A stretch of DNA of 64,000 nucleotides from Orobanche coerulescens (Eukaryota > Streptophyta > Magnoliopsida > Lamiales > Orobanchaceae), in the NCBI GenBank assembly GCA_033398695.1, contig CM065802.1:151142096-151206095 (forward strand), in the 5' to 3' direction. Numbering within the stretch: position 1 is the stretch's first letter; each line of letters begins with the position of its first letter. Below are positions 12,653 through 24,959 of this stretch, piece after piece. The translations under genes were made by a program, and so were the position numbers. Below the pieces are notes generated by a model that ran no database searches, was not told where the DNA came from, and worked only from the letters and a program-made list of their open reading frames with translations.

Positions 12653-13003
12653 CGACGCTTTGTTTGTCAAATTATCATCTCATTAATTTATTATGACACG
12701 ACTCCCTCTCCATGTCGTCCGGAAATCTCTCGGGGAACAAGACGTTGGCCACCGTCATATTCGCACCGATAATTACCTAACGACATCGAGGTATGTCACT
12801 GAAAGTTCGTCAATCATCATGCCATCACAATACGCGAATAATAGATACGATGCCGTACAACCATATTATACAGAATATGTTTTATTGCAATGGAGTACAT
12901 TTATTTATCAAACAGGAAAAATAGACGTGAGCGCCCAAAGTAAAAAGCATGTAATACTGGTGGTATTACATACCACCCCCCTTAAAATAGTTTCGTCCCG
13001 AAA

Positions 13004-14550
13004 CTAAGAAAATAACTCGGGATGATTCTCTCTCATGCTCGCCTCGGTCTCCCAAGTCGCTTCTTCCGTACCGTGGTGCGACCACTGAACCTTCACAAGG
13101 GGTATGTTCTTGTTCCTTAGTGTCTTTACGCGTCGATCCAAAATCGCTGTTGGAACTTCCCTAAAGGTAGCATCATTGGAAATCTCTACTTCCTCGAAGT
13201 TGATCTTGTGGCTAGGATCGTACATGTACTTCCTCAGCTGGGAGACGTGGAAGACATTATGCACTCCGTCTAACGATGGCGGTAATGCTAGCCGATAAGC
13301 GAGTTTACCGACTCGGTCCAGTATTTCGAACGGGCCAATAAATCTCGGGCTTAGCTTGCCCTTTTGGCCGAAGCGTCGAATGCCCCGCATTGGCGATACT
13401 TTAACCCAAACATGATCCCCAACCATAAATTCCAACGGCCGTCGGTCCATAGCGTAAGACTTTTGGCGACTGTCTTTGCCAACATGTGTTTTCGAACAAT
13501 GGATATCTTCTTAATGGATTGCTGGATTAGATCCAACTCGGTGGCGATGACATCGGATGCATCGTCCCAACATAGGGGAGACTTGCACTTTCTACCATAC
13601 AGGGCCTCAAAGGGGGCCATGCCTATGCTTGCATGCCACCGTTGTTGTACGAAAATTCTGCTAGGCAGAGGTGTTTAGCCCAGTCCTTGCCCCAATCGAG
13701 TACACATGCTCTCAACATATCCTCCAGGGTCTGTATGGTGCGTTCTGTTTGTCCATCTGTTTGAGGATGATAGGCAGTGCTGAAATGCAGTTGAGTACCC
13801 ATGGCACAGTGGATGACCTTCCGTGCGGGACACATATCTAGTGTCTCTATCCGAAATAATCCCCGAGGGAACGCCATGTAATCTCACGATTTCCCGAACA
13901 AAGATGGTAGCCAGCTGTTCTGTTCCGATGGCCTCCTGAATTGGAATGAAGTGTGCCGACTTTGTCAGTCGGTCTACAATAACCCATATCGTGTCTTTTC
14001 CCCCCGCCGTCACTGGTAACTTGGTGACAAAGTCCATGGATATGCTCTCCCATTTCCATTCCGGAATGGGTAAGGGCTGCATGATTCCGGCCGGTCTACG
14101 GTGTTCAATCTTCACCTGTTGACATACCATACATCGAGCGACAAACCTTGCTACCTCTTGCTTCATATTCTTCCACCAGAAACTCTTCCGCAGGTCCTTG
14201 TACATTTTGCTCGCCCCGGGATGTATCGAATAGGGAGTAGAATGAGCTTCCTTAAGTATAGTTTGCTTAAGCTCATCATTAGGTGGGATGCAAATACGGT
14301 TCTTGAATCTAACTAAGCCCCCTTGGATCCTGTAGTATGAAATAACTCCTCCTTCGGCCTTTGCGCCGATCGCACGAAGTTCTGGATCCTCCATCTGTGC
14401 TAGGCGTATCTCGTCCAGCAAGGACGAGCGAATATCAATCGAGCTCAACTGTCCCTGGCGGTGTTGTATCCACACTTCAATGTCATTTCTCCGGAGATCT
14501 TGCTGCAACTCCACTGTCATCACAAACCAGATAGTGTCACCTCCGCGCAT
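13004..14550 (-). pseudogene. N1 integrase with GPY/F motif and chromodomain (broken)
   Basis: Integrase inserts the cDNA copy into the genome. A zinc-binding H-H-C-C region is visible (HSTPYSIHPGASKMYKD through CMVCQQ), then catalytic regions SMDFVTK, IISDRD and TERTIQT. A GPY/F-type segment (LSPRFIGPFEILDRVG) and a C-terminal chromodomain ([18 protein letters not shown]) follow, ending at 13004. The reading frame shifts near 13840, 13630 and 13460, so the parts lie in different frames. In chromoviruses the chromodomain is known to bias insertion to heterochromatin, which fits the nested context. Confidence 0.88.
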
Positions 14551-15955
14551 TTTTCCGACTCAAGGCTCTGCTACGGCGTTGCCTTACCAGGTGATATAGA
14601 ATCTCCACATCGTAATCCTTGATTAGCTCCAACCAACGCCTCTGTCTCATATTTAACTCTTTCTGCGTGAAAATATACTTTAAACTCTTGTGGTCCGTAA
14701 AGATCTTACAGGTAACCCCATATAGGTAATGTCTCCAGATCTTAAGAGCGTGGACCACTGCAGCTAGTTCCAAGTCATGAGTCGGGTAGTTCACCTCATA
14801 AGGTTTAAGTTGACGAGAGGCGTAAGCGATAACCCTGTCATTCTGCATGAACACACATCCTAACCCGTGCTTAGACGCATCAGTGCATATTACGAATCCC
14901 TCCGTACCCTGCGGCAGTACCAACACTGGGGCAGTAGTAAGCTTCCTCTTCAGCTTGTCGAAGCTCTCCTGACAATCCGTTGTCCAAACAAACTTGGTGT
15001 CCTTCCTAAGCAGATTTGTTAATGGCTGAGCGACACAGGAGAAGGCCTCGACAAACCGTCGATAATATCCCGCCAATCCCAGGAAACTTCTCACCTCTTT
15101 GACATTCCTAGGTGGTTCCCAATTCATAACCTGTCTCGATCTTCTGGGGTCTACTTTAACGCCTCCCGCTGAAATCACATGTCCCAAAAAGGTCACCTCG
15201 CATCCGTAACTCGCATTTAGAAAGTTTAGCATACAGTTGATGTTGCCTTAAAACGCTCAACACCTGCCTCAAGTGTTCCTCATGCTCCCATCGGCTTCGG
15301 GAATAGATTAAAATATCGTCAATGAAAACCAGCACATATTTATCGAGAAATTCTGTCAGAACCCTGTTCATTAATTTCATAAAAATAGCTGGAGCATTAG
15401 TCAGGCCAAACGACACCACCATGTACTCGTAGTGCCCATATCTCGATCGAAATGCGGTCTTAGGAATATCCTCCTCTCGAATTCTTAATTGGTGATATCC
15501 CGAACGTAAGTCGATCTTTGAAAACACTACGCCCCTTGCAGCTTGGTCCAAGAAATCATCAATCCTTGGAAGTGGGTAACGGTTCTTAATAGTGACCTTA
15601 TTAAGTTCCCCGTAATCGATACACAAAGCGCAGAGCGGTCCTTTTTCTTCACAAAAAGAACTGGCGCACCCCATGGCGAAGTACTCGGACGAATGAGCCC
15701 CTTCCTTAGCAATTCTTCGAGTTGTGACTTCAGTTCCTTCATTTCGGCTGGTGCCATCCTGTATGGTGCCTTGGAGATAGGCGTCGTTCCTGGCTCAAGT
15801 TCGATTGAGAGATCGACCTCCCTATGTGGTGGCAATCCAGGTAGTTCGTCGGGGAATATGTCCGGAAATTCATTCACTACAGGAATATTAGCAACCGACT
15901 TTTGTGACGTGCACTCCTGAAGAATATAGCACCGAATACGCTCCTCGATCATCAC
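14537..15955 (-). pseudogene. N1 reverse transcriptase and RNase H (broken)
   Basis: RT runs from [15 protein letters not shown] through the catalytic FIDD box (15315-15326) and continues in LGHVISAGG and [12 protein letters not shown]. RNase H follows with [16 protein letters not shown] and [13 protein letters not shown]. Frameshifts lie near 15640 (after LFVKKKD), 15200 and 14570. Two consecutive TAG codons at its 5' edge (about 15962-15967) separate it from protease. The catalytic aspartates remain readable, but the copy cannot encode an active enzyme. Confidence 0.9.
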
Positions 15956-15964
15956 GAGGTGCTA

Positions 15965-16560
15965 CTACCGAAAGGAGACCGAGGGACCTTTTGTGCCGAA
16001 GTGCTCTCGGCCTCTAATCGTGTGAGTGGCACCGTCATGGGTCGTAATAGAAACGGTCAGGCGATAGGTATCCAATACCGTCTTGTGCTTCGTCATCCAG
16101 TCCATACCTAAGATCACATCTTCGTTTTGGAGTGGAAAGACCATGAGATTGGCTGTCCAGCCCAGATTATTGATACGAATCGGACAGTTTCGAACTTCCA
16201 AGTTACCCTCCACCCTGCTGCCCTCGGGTAGTTTAACAGTAAAGGACTCACAGGGTACACAAGGGAGATGTATACGGTTAACACATTCTACGGATATAAA
16301 CGAGTGGGTTGCTCCAGTATCAAACAGTACATGAACAGGCTGAGATTTAATAAGGATAGTACCTGAGACAGCAGGAGTGGTCGGGTCGTCGGTAGCCCTT
16401 AGTTCGAACATGCGGGACGGCAGTGTCCCCGAGGAGGGTGCAGTACCTCCCCCGCGACCACGCCCTCTTCCGGAACCGTGTAGAGGAGACTGGTGAGGTG
16501 GAGATCGGTAGTCGGACATGGCAGACGCTCTGGATGTCTGTACCGAACCTTGTTGACTCT
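15965..16560 (-). pseudogene. N1 aspartic protease
   Basis: The retropepsin-like active site [13 protein letters not shown] is visible, with Asp at about 16319-16321, and ILGMDWM further along. It is in frame with the upstream gag and would process the polyprotein. It ends at two adjacent TAG codons before the RT region. A G/R-rich linker separates it from the zinc knuckles. Confidence 0.85.
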
Positions 16561-16594
16561 GAGGAGCTGGGTTTGGAGTAGGTTTGATCCGAGA

Positions 16595-17608
16595 ACAGTA
16601 GCGAGACATGTGCCCGCCTCTTCCGCATGAAAAACACTTTGTCGATGCTTTACGACACTGACTCATGGTATGCCCCGCTATGCCACAATTGAAACAGCTC
16701 CAAATGAGAAGGCCCGTCGGATGTTCCTTTCGTTGGGACGGCCGATGATTTGGAGGGGAACCCAATTCCCAAATTCACTCTGGGTGCTCCTGACTGATTT
16801 GTGTCTTCTGCTTCTTTTGGTTGTGCCCGGCATCCGAACTGACAACCGTACCGGCGTATGATGTGACCACGTCCTCATATGCCCTCAACGTGGTGCAATG
16901 AAACCCCGCCGCGTAGCGTTGAACATCCTCCGGCAACCGTTGAGCAAGGTGACAAATTCGCTGGTCTTCGGATGGAACCATCTGTGCGACATAGCTTAGC
17001 TCGGTCCTGTATGCCCAAATGATTTGCATCGGCAAATTTCGAGGTCCAGCCAAGAAGCTCCGCTCGTGCACCGAATCGATCGGGATGCGATTGCCGTCTA
17101 TCAAAAGTTAGGAAAACTCGGGCCATCCGACTATCCTGTCCTCTGGCTTATAGGTCCTCCACCATCGGGCTGCGGTGTCACGGAGCTGGTTGATTCCGAG
17201 TGGCACTTTCCGGTTTCCTGGGCAGCCGATCACCTCGAAGGCAGTCTCCATTTCCGAGATCCAATCGTCCACGTGCTTATCCCCTGACCCGTCGAATAAT
17301 GGCGGTCTGGCCTTCAGCATTTCTCCCAGCCAACGGTCCTTCCCGGTGTTTTCTTCTATGTTAATGACTGGTACCTGTTCTGCCCGGTTGACCTGAGCGA
17401 TTCCCATAGCAATGGCCTGGGCGAGAGTCTGAACAAAGGCTGGATCAAATCCCCCGTTGTTCTGGTTTTCCGCTTCCTGTTCGTTCTGATTAACAGGCGG
17501 AGGTTGATTTCCGGCTGGGTTAGTTTCTCCGGTGTTTCTGTCTCCCTGCTGGTTCATAGCGGAACCTTGTGCGTCATTTACGTTTCTTCTAGCTCCTCGA
17601 CGTGCCAT
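16595..17608 (-). pseudogene. N1 Gag with two zinc knuckles (interrupted by stops)
   Basis: Gag starts at ATG 17608 (MARRGARRNVNDAQ), about 210 bases inside the PBS. The capsid region contains PPLFDGSGDKHVDDWISEME and ARWWRTYKPEDRI. The C-terminal part has two CX2CX4HX4C knuckles (CFNCGIAGHTMSQC and CFSCGRGGHMSRYC, 16595-16696), which bind genomic RNA in this family. The frame is constant but carries a TAA at 17108-17110 and a TGA at 16775-16777. Confidence 0.88.
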
Positions 17609-17815
17609 TGGTGATGTTCGTTCAATCTAACAGGTTAGTTTAATGCAAACATTCTTTGAGTCCTTACTGAATCCAAACATCATACTTGATCCATAAGAAT
17701 TTACATGTATTTTACCTCGACATCCCTCGAGGAGTTACGGTCGTCAGGAGTGTTGGATTTTGAAGGCAAACGTTTTCAAAATATTTTTGGTAAAACTTTC
17801 CACGTGAGTGTTTAT

Positions 17816-17827
17816 GCTCCGATACCA
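17816..17827 (-). other. N1 primer-binding site (iMet-type)
   Basis: On the minus strand it reads TGGTATCGGAGC, five bases from the 5' LTR end, matching the initiator-Met tRNA PBS used by most plant gypsy elements. Confidence 0.85.
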
Positions 17828-17832
17828 TTTTC

Positions 17833-20030
17833 TGTAACGCCCCCAAAACGAACCGGGACGCCACAGTGCCGTAGATCCCATGAGGGACCCACAAGGCAAG
17901 TTTCTAAAATATTTTATTGAAAGTGGTAATATACGGAAGTAATTAAGAAAGTATTCGTGCATCCCAAGATACAAATGCAAATAGTGTCCGTACATACGGT
18001 TATTACACAACGTGGAATGTTCAAATTTATTTTAAGGAATTAACAGGCCTTCTTCCAACACAGCTCACGCCTGGCCGTAACCTTCGGGGGTGTCCTGCAC
18101 AAATTCAACAAATTTACCTGGCACGACATGTCGTGCCAGTAACCTAGGTCAGAAACAATCCCAACCTAACTCAAAAGTAAAATCTAATAATTTCCAGGAA
18201 TAAAGTTATCACCGAATGTTCCATGTTATTCCTTTTTATCAGCACATAAACTCCCAAGGTCGCAACCAAGGGTCACGGAAGTATCTACACAGGAATACTC
18301 CGGACGTGGGTACCATTCAGGTTTTATCCCGCAACACGGTCCAACAAGAAAACTCCCAAGGCCGCGGCCAAGGGTCACGGTAGTATCTACTCGGGAATAC
18401 TCCGGACAAGATAATCGTAATAGCACCATTCCACAATAGTAACATTTACTATGTCTAAAATTATAAGACATAAAGTCTGAGCAAGATTCACTTGCCTCAA
18501 ATCCGACGCGAGTTATCTCCGGACAAGGCAACGGCTAGAACGATCGCACTTGGAAATCCGACCTATTACATGTTTGTCGATTAACATCTCGTGATATTAA
18601 TAATGATCAACGACGTTCCTCCCCCTCCCGTATGTTAAAACCCTATCCTAGTTGTTTATGATGTCGGAATCGAATTTCTCCATTTTTTATCCATAATGCG
18701 TGCCATTAAGTTCTTAGGTTCGGCAACATTCTCTATAAGTTATCCGTCCGCTAAACAATAGTGTTTTAACCCAACATTCCTAGTTAATTATAACCGACAA
18801 TCACCAATATTTCATCGTTGTCTTAATATGCAAGTCTAGAACGATTAATCCATCATTTTAACATGTTTCGGTATCTATTTAGCTAGAAATTGTTGGTAAC
18901 TTCATCAAGGATTCATCGACGGTTTTATTCAACATGATAGTATGGTTATAAATGAAATCCTTCAAGATGATTCCGAGAAGTTGGTGATTAGCAATATGAT
19001 TATGAGTTCTACCATTATTCATCCCAATTTCAAGCTTTGATGGATATCGATTAACAATTGCGATAGCTATATACCGGTTCGATTATTACGGAGGGTTCTA
19101 AGCTACCCAAGGCATCCGAGGTTTACTAAAACTTACTAAACAATACTGAAATGAGTTCAAGATTGAATAAATTTACCTTAATTGACAAAAGATGATGAAT
19201 AACGACGGTAGACGAAGGAGAACGAGAAGATAACACCTTCAAGACCTTCCCCGAAGCTTGATTAACGCACTCTAATAGGATAGCACTTGAATTGGGAGGC
19301 TAGAATTGGTTCAACGATGGTGGAGAGTAGTGTACAAGGAAGAGGGATGATGTTTGGGACGGGAGAAATGAAAGGCAAGGTGTTCTTTTATAAACTAAAG
19401 TTGCCCTTACGTACGTTATGCCTCATGCATTACGTACGTAAGAGGCTTTACGTACGTTATGGCAAAATGCTTAACGACGTAAGGAACTCACCGAACGATT
19501 CACCCACATCGTTACGCACGTAACGAAAACGGGTTTACGACGTAACACCTCGTTGACTTGCCTGCCGCAATCACGCCAAAGTTGGTCGACGCTGCATACT
19601 GGACGAAGATTCCCGTCCAAGACCGAAGACCGTTGTTACGTACGTAAGAGCCAACATATAACGACGTAATGGCTCGGACATAGCGTACGTAATGGATCGG
19701 AGTATAACGCATTTAGCGACGCTTTTGTTTGTCAAATTATCATCTCATTAATTTATTATGACACGACTCCTCTCCATGTCGTCCGAAATCTCTCGGGAAC
19801 AAGACGTTGGCCACCGTCATATTCGCACCGATAATTACCTAACGACATCGAGGTATGTCAACAAAGTTCACAATCATCATGCCATCACAATACGCGAATA
19901 ATAGATACGATGCCGTACAACCATATTATACAGAATATGTTTTATTGCAATGGAGTACATTTATTTATCAAACAGGAAAAATAGACGTGAGCGCCCAAAG
20001 TAAAAAGCATGTAATACTGGTGGTATTACA
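17833..20030 (-). mobile_element. N1 5' LTR (right copy)
   Basis: This LTR is colinear with 10763-12970 and highly similar, with matching TGTAACGCCCCC start and TATTACA end. It contains the same stem-loop (17871-17892), palindrome (18118-18139), TATA box (19385-19392) and motif array. Visible differences from the left LTR are concentrated in the array (19440-19720), where several ACGTACGT words have become ACGACGT. Confidence 0.9.
19385..19716 (-). promoter_or_regulatory. N1 right LTR promoter: decayed TTACGTACGTAA array and TATA box
   Basis: The order is the same as at 12313-12652. At least three words show a one-base loss (ACGACGT), one shows GTTACGCACG, and the last is replaced by AACGCATTTAGCG. 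TATA reads CTTTTATA on the plus strand at 19385-19392. As the 5' LTR in sense order, this copy would have driven N1 transcription. Confidence 0.6.
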
Positions 20031-20557
20031 TAGGTACTCGGAGATCAAGCTAGTAGCGGTCGTGAGGGGATGAGCTTCCCGATGTGATACTGGTTATGGC
20101 TTGTTTTCGGAGAATTGAGTATTCTTTTCCGGTTATTTATTTCCGCTGCAAATGTGTATTTTGAACTGTATTTATCCGCTGCGTGTGTATATCTCAAAAT
20201 GGCTTTTCGGTATCTTTATCCGCTTTAAATGGTCTTTTGGGCATTTTACGAACTTGGGTTATTTTCGTCAAACTCTTTTTCCCAAATTATTTTATCGGTA
20301 CATTTAAGTTGTGGCTTAACGTATATTTTAAACTGTTGAGATTTGGCACTTCGCCTTTTATTTTCAAATGGTATTTTATGACGGTATTTAAAAATTATGC
20401 TTTTGAAAATATTTGAGTATTTAAAATATTACCGTCATCGGCCTCTTTGGCTTTTTGAACGTTTTTGAATTGGTTTTGTAAACGGTTTTTAGCCTGGTGG
20501 GTTCCGGCGCGGGACCCACGGCGCTGTAATATCCCGGATGGTTTTGGTGGTGCTACA
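20031..20557 (+). mobile_element. LTR B, 3' part
   Basis: The sequence resumes LTR B at TAGGTACTCGGAG (colinear with about 6195 in LTR A) and ends GGTGGTGCTACA at 20557. It contains the U5 stem-loop GTGGGTTCC/GGGACCCAC (20497-20519). The next five bases, ACATG, would be the TSD of the whole unit if it inserted as one; the partner is outside the window. Confidence 0.82.
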
Positions 20558-21653
20558 ACATGAGGATAGTAGACGGCTTTTATCAAGGGCCGATGCCAGT
20601 TCTATTTTTTGGGCTGATTTAAGCCCAAACACTTCCTAATCCCAACCTAAGTAAAAATAAGCCTATTGATTCAGCCCCAATATTTAATTGCTGATCTGTT
20701 CTTACTTCATTTTAGCCCATAACCCTTTCGGACCATTTTATTCTTTCCAGTCCAACTTTATTTTAATAGTAACCCGATCTGCCTGTTTCAGCCAGTCATA
20801 ATTATTTTCAATTTCCGATTATACATCAGTCTTTTATTGGGCCAATGCTTTTTTCAAACCCAAATCAGTCCCTTTCAGCCAAGCCTTTAACATGTTGACC
20901 TTTTCAATTGATATTATTATTCACTCATAATTTAATTCTCAGTCATATAATAATAATAATTTTCTATTATTATTAATTGTAGATAATAACAAGAATTTAC
21001 GGGCCTAGAATTGTCGAGTCAAGCATCTCATCACATTCAAGTTCAAGAACTGCATTTTATCCAGGTGTGGGGATTTATTACGCTTTTGTTTATTTTAATT
21101 GCTTTATATATTGTCTCGTATGTGCACGTAAAATCAGTCAGAAGCACTTAAATGTGCAATCAGTCAGAAGCACTTAAATGTGCAAATCACCAAGCACTTA
21201 AATGTGCAAATCACTTAAGCACTTAATTGTGCATAAAGCCTTCGGGCTAGCCGACGGGCTTCAGAATTTATCAGTCATGTTGTTTATACTTGCTAATATA
21301 TTTAGTAATTAACGTAGACATATTGCGTACTCTCCACACTGAGCGAGTTGGAAGTTCACCCCACTATCTACTCCCTTTCAGGTTGAGGAGCTCGATGTGG
21401 CAGGCGCTTGAGTGTGGGATGATCAAGATGATGATTAAATGTTTATTTATTAAATATCATTTCTCTAAAACTATGTTTTACGAACAAGTATTCGATTTGT
21501 TTTAATTTCATGTCGAAGTTTGTTTTTATTTAATGGTGACTTGAAAATATTACTTGCGATTATTAAGTTTGCCCTTTTTAAAATGATTTCCGCTGCAGTA
21601 TTTTTATTTATCCTTCTTAAAATTCGAAGAATCATATTTTGAAAAGTGGTCGC
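20558..21653. other. Non-coding AT-rich stretch, probable LTR remnant
   Basis: I see no coding region here. Near 21350-21440 it has a CCCCACTATCTACTCCC...GGTTGAGGAGCTC segment. Near 21590 TTTCCGCTGCAGTATTTTT resembles the TTTCCGCTGCAAATGTG of LTR A (about 6300), and the stretch ends near GTCGCTACA. This suggests the downstream part of a diverged plus-strand LTR. The start boundary is not identifiable. Confidence 0.35.
21132..21232 (+). repeat. About 25-bp tandem repeat (four units)
   Basis: The first two units are identical and contain AGTCAGAAGCACTTAAATGTGC. The third and fourth are diverged (CACCAAGCACTTAAATGTGC, CACTTAAGCACTTAATTGTGC). No coding or structural role is evident. Confidence 0.85.
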
Positions 21654-24428
21654 TACAATTATTGTCGTGATTAACAACGATTATGCATGTTATAAGATAT
21701 CAATATGATTATTCGATAGTAAATGGACTTTTTCTAAACTAGAGGAATTAGTTCAACCGGTTGATGATTAGATTGCTATTGTGCGAGTCTTAGTAAAATC
21801 TTATAATAACTTATAAACTTGAATAGTCGGTACAGATTGATTATACGTCCGAAAATTATGAACTTTAATGCGAAAAGTCCGTTATGATATGAAGATTGAA
21901 GGTCAGAAGTTGTATGAAAGTTTACCTTTCATAAATTTCAATTCTGCCCTTCCGTCTTTTATGTACTATCATTATTATTTTTACTATAATTGGATGAATT
22001 TGGATAATTCGGTACAGATTGATTATACGTCCGAAAATTACGAACTTTATTGCAAAAAGTCCGTTACGATATGAGGGTTGAAGGTCAGAAGTCGCATGAA
22101 AGTTTTACCTTTCAAAAATCACAATTCTGCCCTTCCGTCTTTTAAGTACTATCATTATTTTTACTAAAATATTATAATTTGGATAATTCGGTACGAATTG
22201 ATTATACGTCCGAGAATTACGAACTTTATTGCGAAAAGTCCGTTATGATATGAGGATTGAAGGTCAGAAGATGCATGGAAGTTTTAATTTTGGAAATTAC
22301 AATTCTGCCCTTCCGTCTTTTAAGTACTATCATTATTTTTACTAAAATATTATAAATTTGGATAATTCGGTACGGATTGATTATACGTCCGAAAATTATG
22401 AACTTTATTGTGAAAAGTCCGTTATGATATGAGGATTGAAGGTCAGAAGTTGTATGAAAGTTTTACCTTTCGGAAATTACAATTCTGCCCTTCCGTCTAT
22501 TAAGTACTATCATTATTTTTACTAAAATATTATAATTTTGATTAAGTCGGAACGGTTTGATTGTACGTCCGAAAATTATGAACTTTATGGCGAAAAGTCC
22601 GTTATATTATAAGGTTCTGAGATCAGAAGTTGCATGGTGGTTTTTTCCTCCCATAAATTATAATTCTGCCCTTTCGAAATTCTAGTGCTATTATTATTAT
22701 TTTTTTTATTTAGTTTTATCTTATAATTTTGATCAATTCGTTTGGATTCGTTTAAATTCCAAAAATTATGAATCCAGTTGCGATTTGAACCTTATTACTT
22801 GTACTTTTAGATTGCTTTCAGTTTTAATTTTTTTTTATTCTCTTATAATTTATAATTTCACCCCTTCATTTCGCCATAATCGGTGTTTTAGTATTCTTGA
22901 CATATCTTTTTCATTTCTTGTCGGATTGACCTCAAATTTTTGGGGTAAGCTCCTTATGTTATTACGAGTCCAGCGAAACTCAACTGTTCTGGAAATTTTA
23001 TTTTTGAAATAGTAAATTTCTGTAAATTACAGTTTTGACCCCGAATTCTTGAAATTTATATTTTTGCCCCGTCTTTCTATTTTAATGAATTCCGATTTAG
23101 GTGAAATTTTATATATAACTTATATTTCATATACTAAGACTTACTTTCAGAATATAAGACCAGAATTATGGCTTTTAATAATTTTACCCCAAAATTCATC
23201 TTAATTAAATTATTTTAGTTATTCTTCGAATTTAGGTTCGAATTATGAAATCTTCCGGTGACTAATTATCCTCTTACCATAGTCCAGTATATATTCATAT
23301 ATTTTTGGGATTTTAATCACCAAATATCAAATTTGACTTATTCAATCAAAATTTCCATCAATGAATTAATTTGCACATATAATCAAAATATGACAAACTA
23401 AAATTCAACAAATAGCAAAATCATTACATGCATGGTAATGAATGTCATTTTTAATCAAGTATAGCTAACTAAAGTCATAATACTTGCATGCACCATATAT
23501 ATTTAACTTGTAATAATTTTGAATAAGAGAAAAGAAAGAAAATAACTTTACCCACTTTTGAATTCTTCAAAGAGATGCTAAAGATGATGGCTTAGACAAG
23601 ATGACTCCCATCCTTGAATATATGTGGTTGATTGAAGGAAGAGTTCAAGAATAGTTAGTTTATTTCTAAGTCAAGGCTTCATAGAAAAAAAATAAAAGTT
23701 CATGAAGGTTTGAGGTTCTTACCTTGAGTGTGAGGATCAAGAGTTTAGAAAAATTCTCTTCATCACTTTCTCTTCCTTAGCTCAAGGCTGCCCTTCTCTC
23801 TTCTCACTCTATAATTTTTTTTTTAACTCTAAAATGGAGTAGGTAACAAGGTTGTTTTATGTAAGAGGTTAAGTCAAAGTGGTGATCAAGCTATCATCCA
23901 TGTGTCACCATGCAAAACTAATGAGGTGACACATTCACTCTCTCCTTTTCTCCTCTCCACACGTCCACACACACTCACACACTACACTATTTTTTTTATT
24001 TATTACCTATGTATTTGTTTTATTATTTAATAAAAGGGAAGACTCATTTTATGAAGGGTTGAGTTTGGATTTCAAATGAAGTATTGTGCTTAGTTTAGTG
24101 TAAAATCTTCTAAATATATAATGACCCACTATATAAGTGATAATAGGTCCATAATATCTATACGTCCAAGTTTAAATTTTAATAATAAGTCCATTAATCA
24201 AGTTATACTATTAAAATAGCCCATTTAGAATATAGATTTATTCTTATATTCAATTAATCGAAATAATAATAAAATAATTAGGTTGTTAAAATTTGAAGGA
24301 TTATTTAGCCAACGAGACTATACACAAAGTAAGAACTAAATTTATTCGAAACCACAATAATATTAAATTTTATTTTATTTATTGAAAATTAATAATCTAA
24401 TCTACTTATAAAAGAATGGGGTCTCACA
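21654..24428. repeat. Old LTR-like segment, copy 1
   Basis: This segment and 24960-27287 share the same order of blocks: a leader with GATTATGCAT...GATATCAATATGATTATT, a tandem array of about 180 bp, a diverged last unit (TTTGGATTCGTTTAAA), a stretch with ATGCACCATATAT...AATAAGAGAAAAGAAAG, and a pyrimidine-rich zone. It ends GGGTCTCACA where copy 2 ends GGGGGTTCTACA. Both could be LTRs of an ancient element read on the minus strand (TGTGAGACCCC / TGTAGAACCCC). I found no convincing PBS or PPT, so orientation and element type are open. Confidence 0.45.
21836..22740 (+). repeat. About 180-bp tandem repeat, five units
   Basis: The anchor ATTGATTATACGTCCGAAAA recurs near 21836, 22018, 22197, 22376 and 22556, with intervals of 182, 179, 179 and 180 bp. 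Each unit continues with GCGAAAAGTCCGTTATGATA, AATTCTGCCCTTCCGTC and a TATCATTATTTTTACT tail. A sixth, strongly diverged unit begins near 22737. The short ORFs it contains are by-products of the repeat. Confidence 0.85.
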
Positions 24429-24959
24429 CGAGCGCCCAATGAGTATTTAGCTTTGGGAGGTCGTCTACATGACTAATCCCTTAGCCTCCTTATAACGTCT
24501 CAGACTGTTATCAGTGTTTGACCTTTGTCTATCGCCACGACCTTTGGTTTGATAACTGTAGCCTTGGGCGTTTGTCGGACCATCACTATAACATTGGCCT
24601 TTGAGCTTTATCGCTCTCACGCTTGGTGACGTGCTGCCTTATCTCTTATCTGGGCTCGATATGTCCTTAGATTGGGTCTATGCCCGGATCATATCATAAT
24701 CGCGACTATAACCGAATACTACGACCCAGTCACCTTAGGATTACTCCATCCTTCGGTTTCAAGGGAATAGGATACGACGGTAGCTTTGCCTAGAACCGCA
24801 GCCACGCTGCTCGATTCATGACTTAGACTAACCGCCCCTCATGCATATAATAGAAAAAGGGACTCTATAGGTACTCGTACGGACTCTAGCGGTGGCTTCC
24901 GCCAGAAGGTCTTAGCACTTAGCTCCATACAACACTTACTCCCAATTTCAATTGAATAA
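24429..24959. other. Spacer between the two LTR-like copies
   Basis: This 531-bp stretch is less AT-rich than its flanks and is present once. It has no long ORF and no tRNA or rRNA signature that I recognise. If the flanking copies are LTRs, this would be a reduced internal region, but neither end shows a clear PBS or PPT. Confidence 0.3.

Larger units (their letters stand above)
10763..12970 (-). mobile_element. N1 3' LTR (left copy)
   Basis: The LTR runs from TGTAACGCCCCC to GGTGGTATTACA. It contains a U5 stem-loop (10801-10822), a perfect 22-bp palindrome (11048-11069), a direct repeat with a period of about 102 bp (starts near 11179 and 11281), a TATA box on the minus strand (12313-12320) and a TTACGTACGTAA array (12335-12652). 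Nothing in it looks coding. Confidence 0.9.
10763..20030 (-). mobile_element. N1: full-length chromodomain gypsy element (Tekay/Del-like)
   Basis: N1 is a 9.27-kb element with TSD TAGGT (10758-10762 and 20031-20035), two LTRs of about 2.2 kb (10763-12970 and 17833-20030), an iMet-type PBS (17816-17827) and a PPT (12971-12983). Genes are on the minus strand in the order gag-protease-RT-RNase H-integrase-chromodomain. It is inserted in LTR B. The reading frame has several in-frame stops and at least six frameshifts, so the copy cannot make a full polyprotein. The clade assignment rests on the C-terminal chromodomain and the PBS type. Confidence 0.92.

Noticed and set aside
24429..24959. Possible structural RNA gene in the GC-richer spacer
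   Set aside because: I could find no rRNA, tRNA or snRNA signature by eye.
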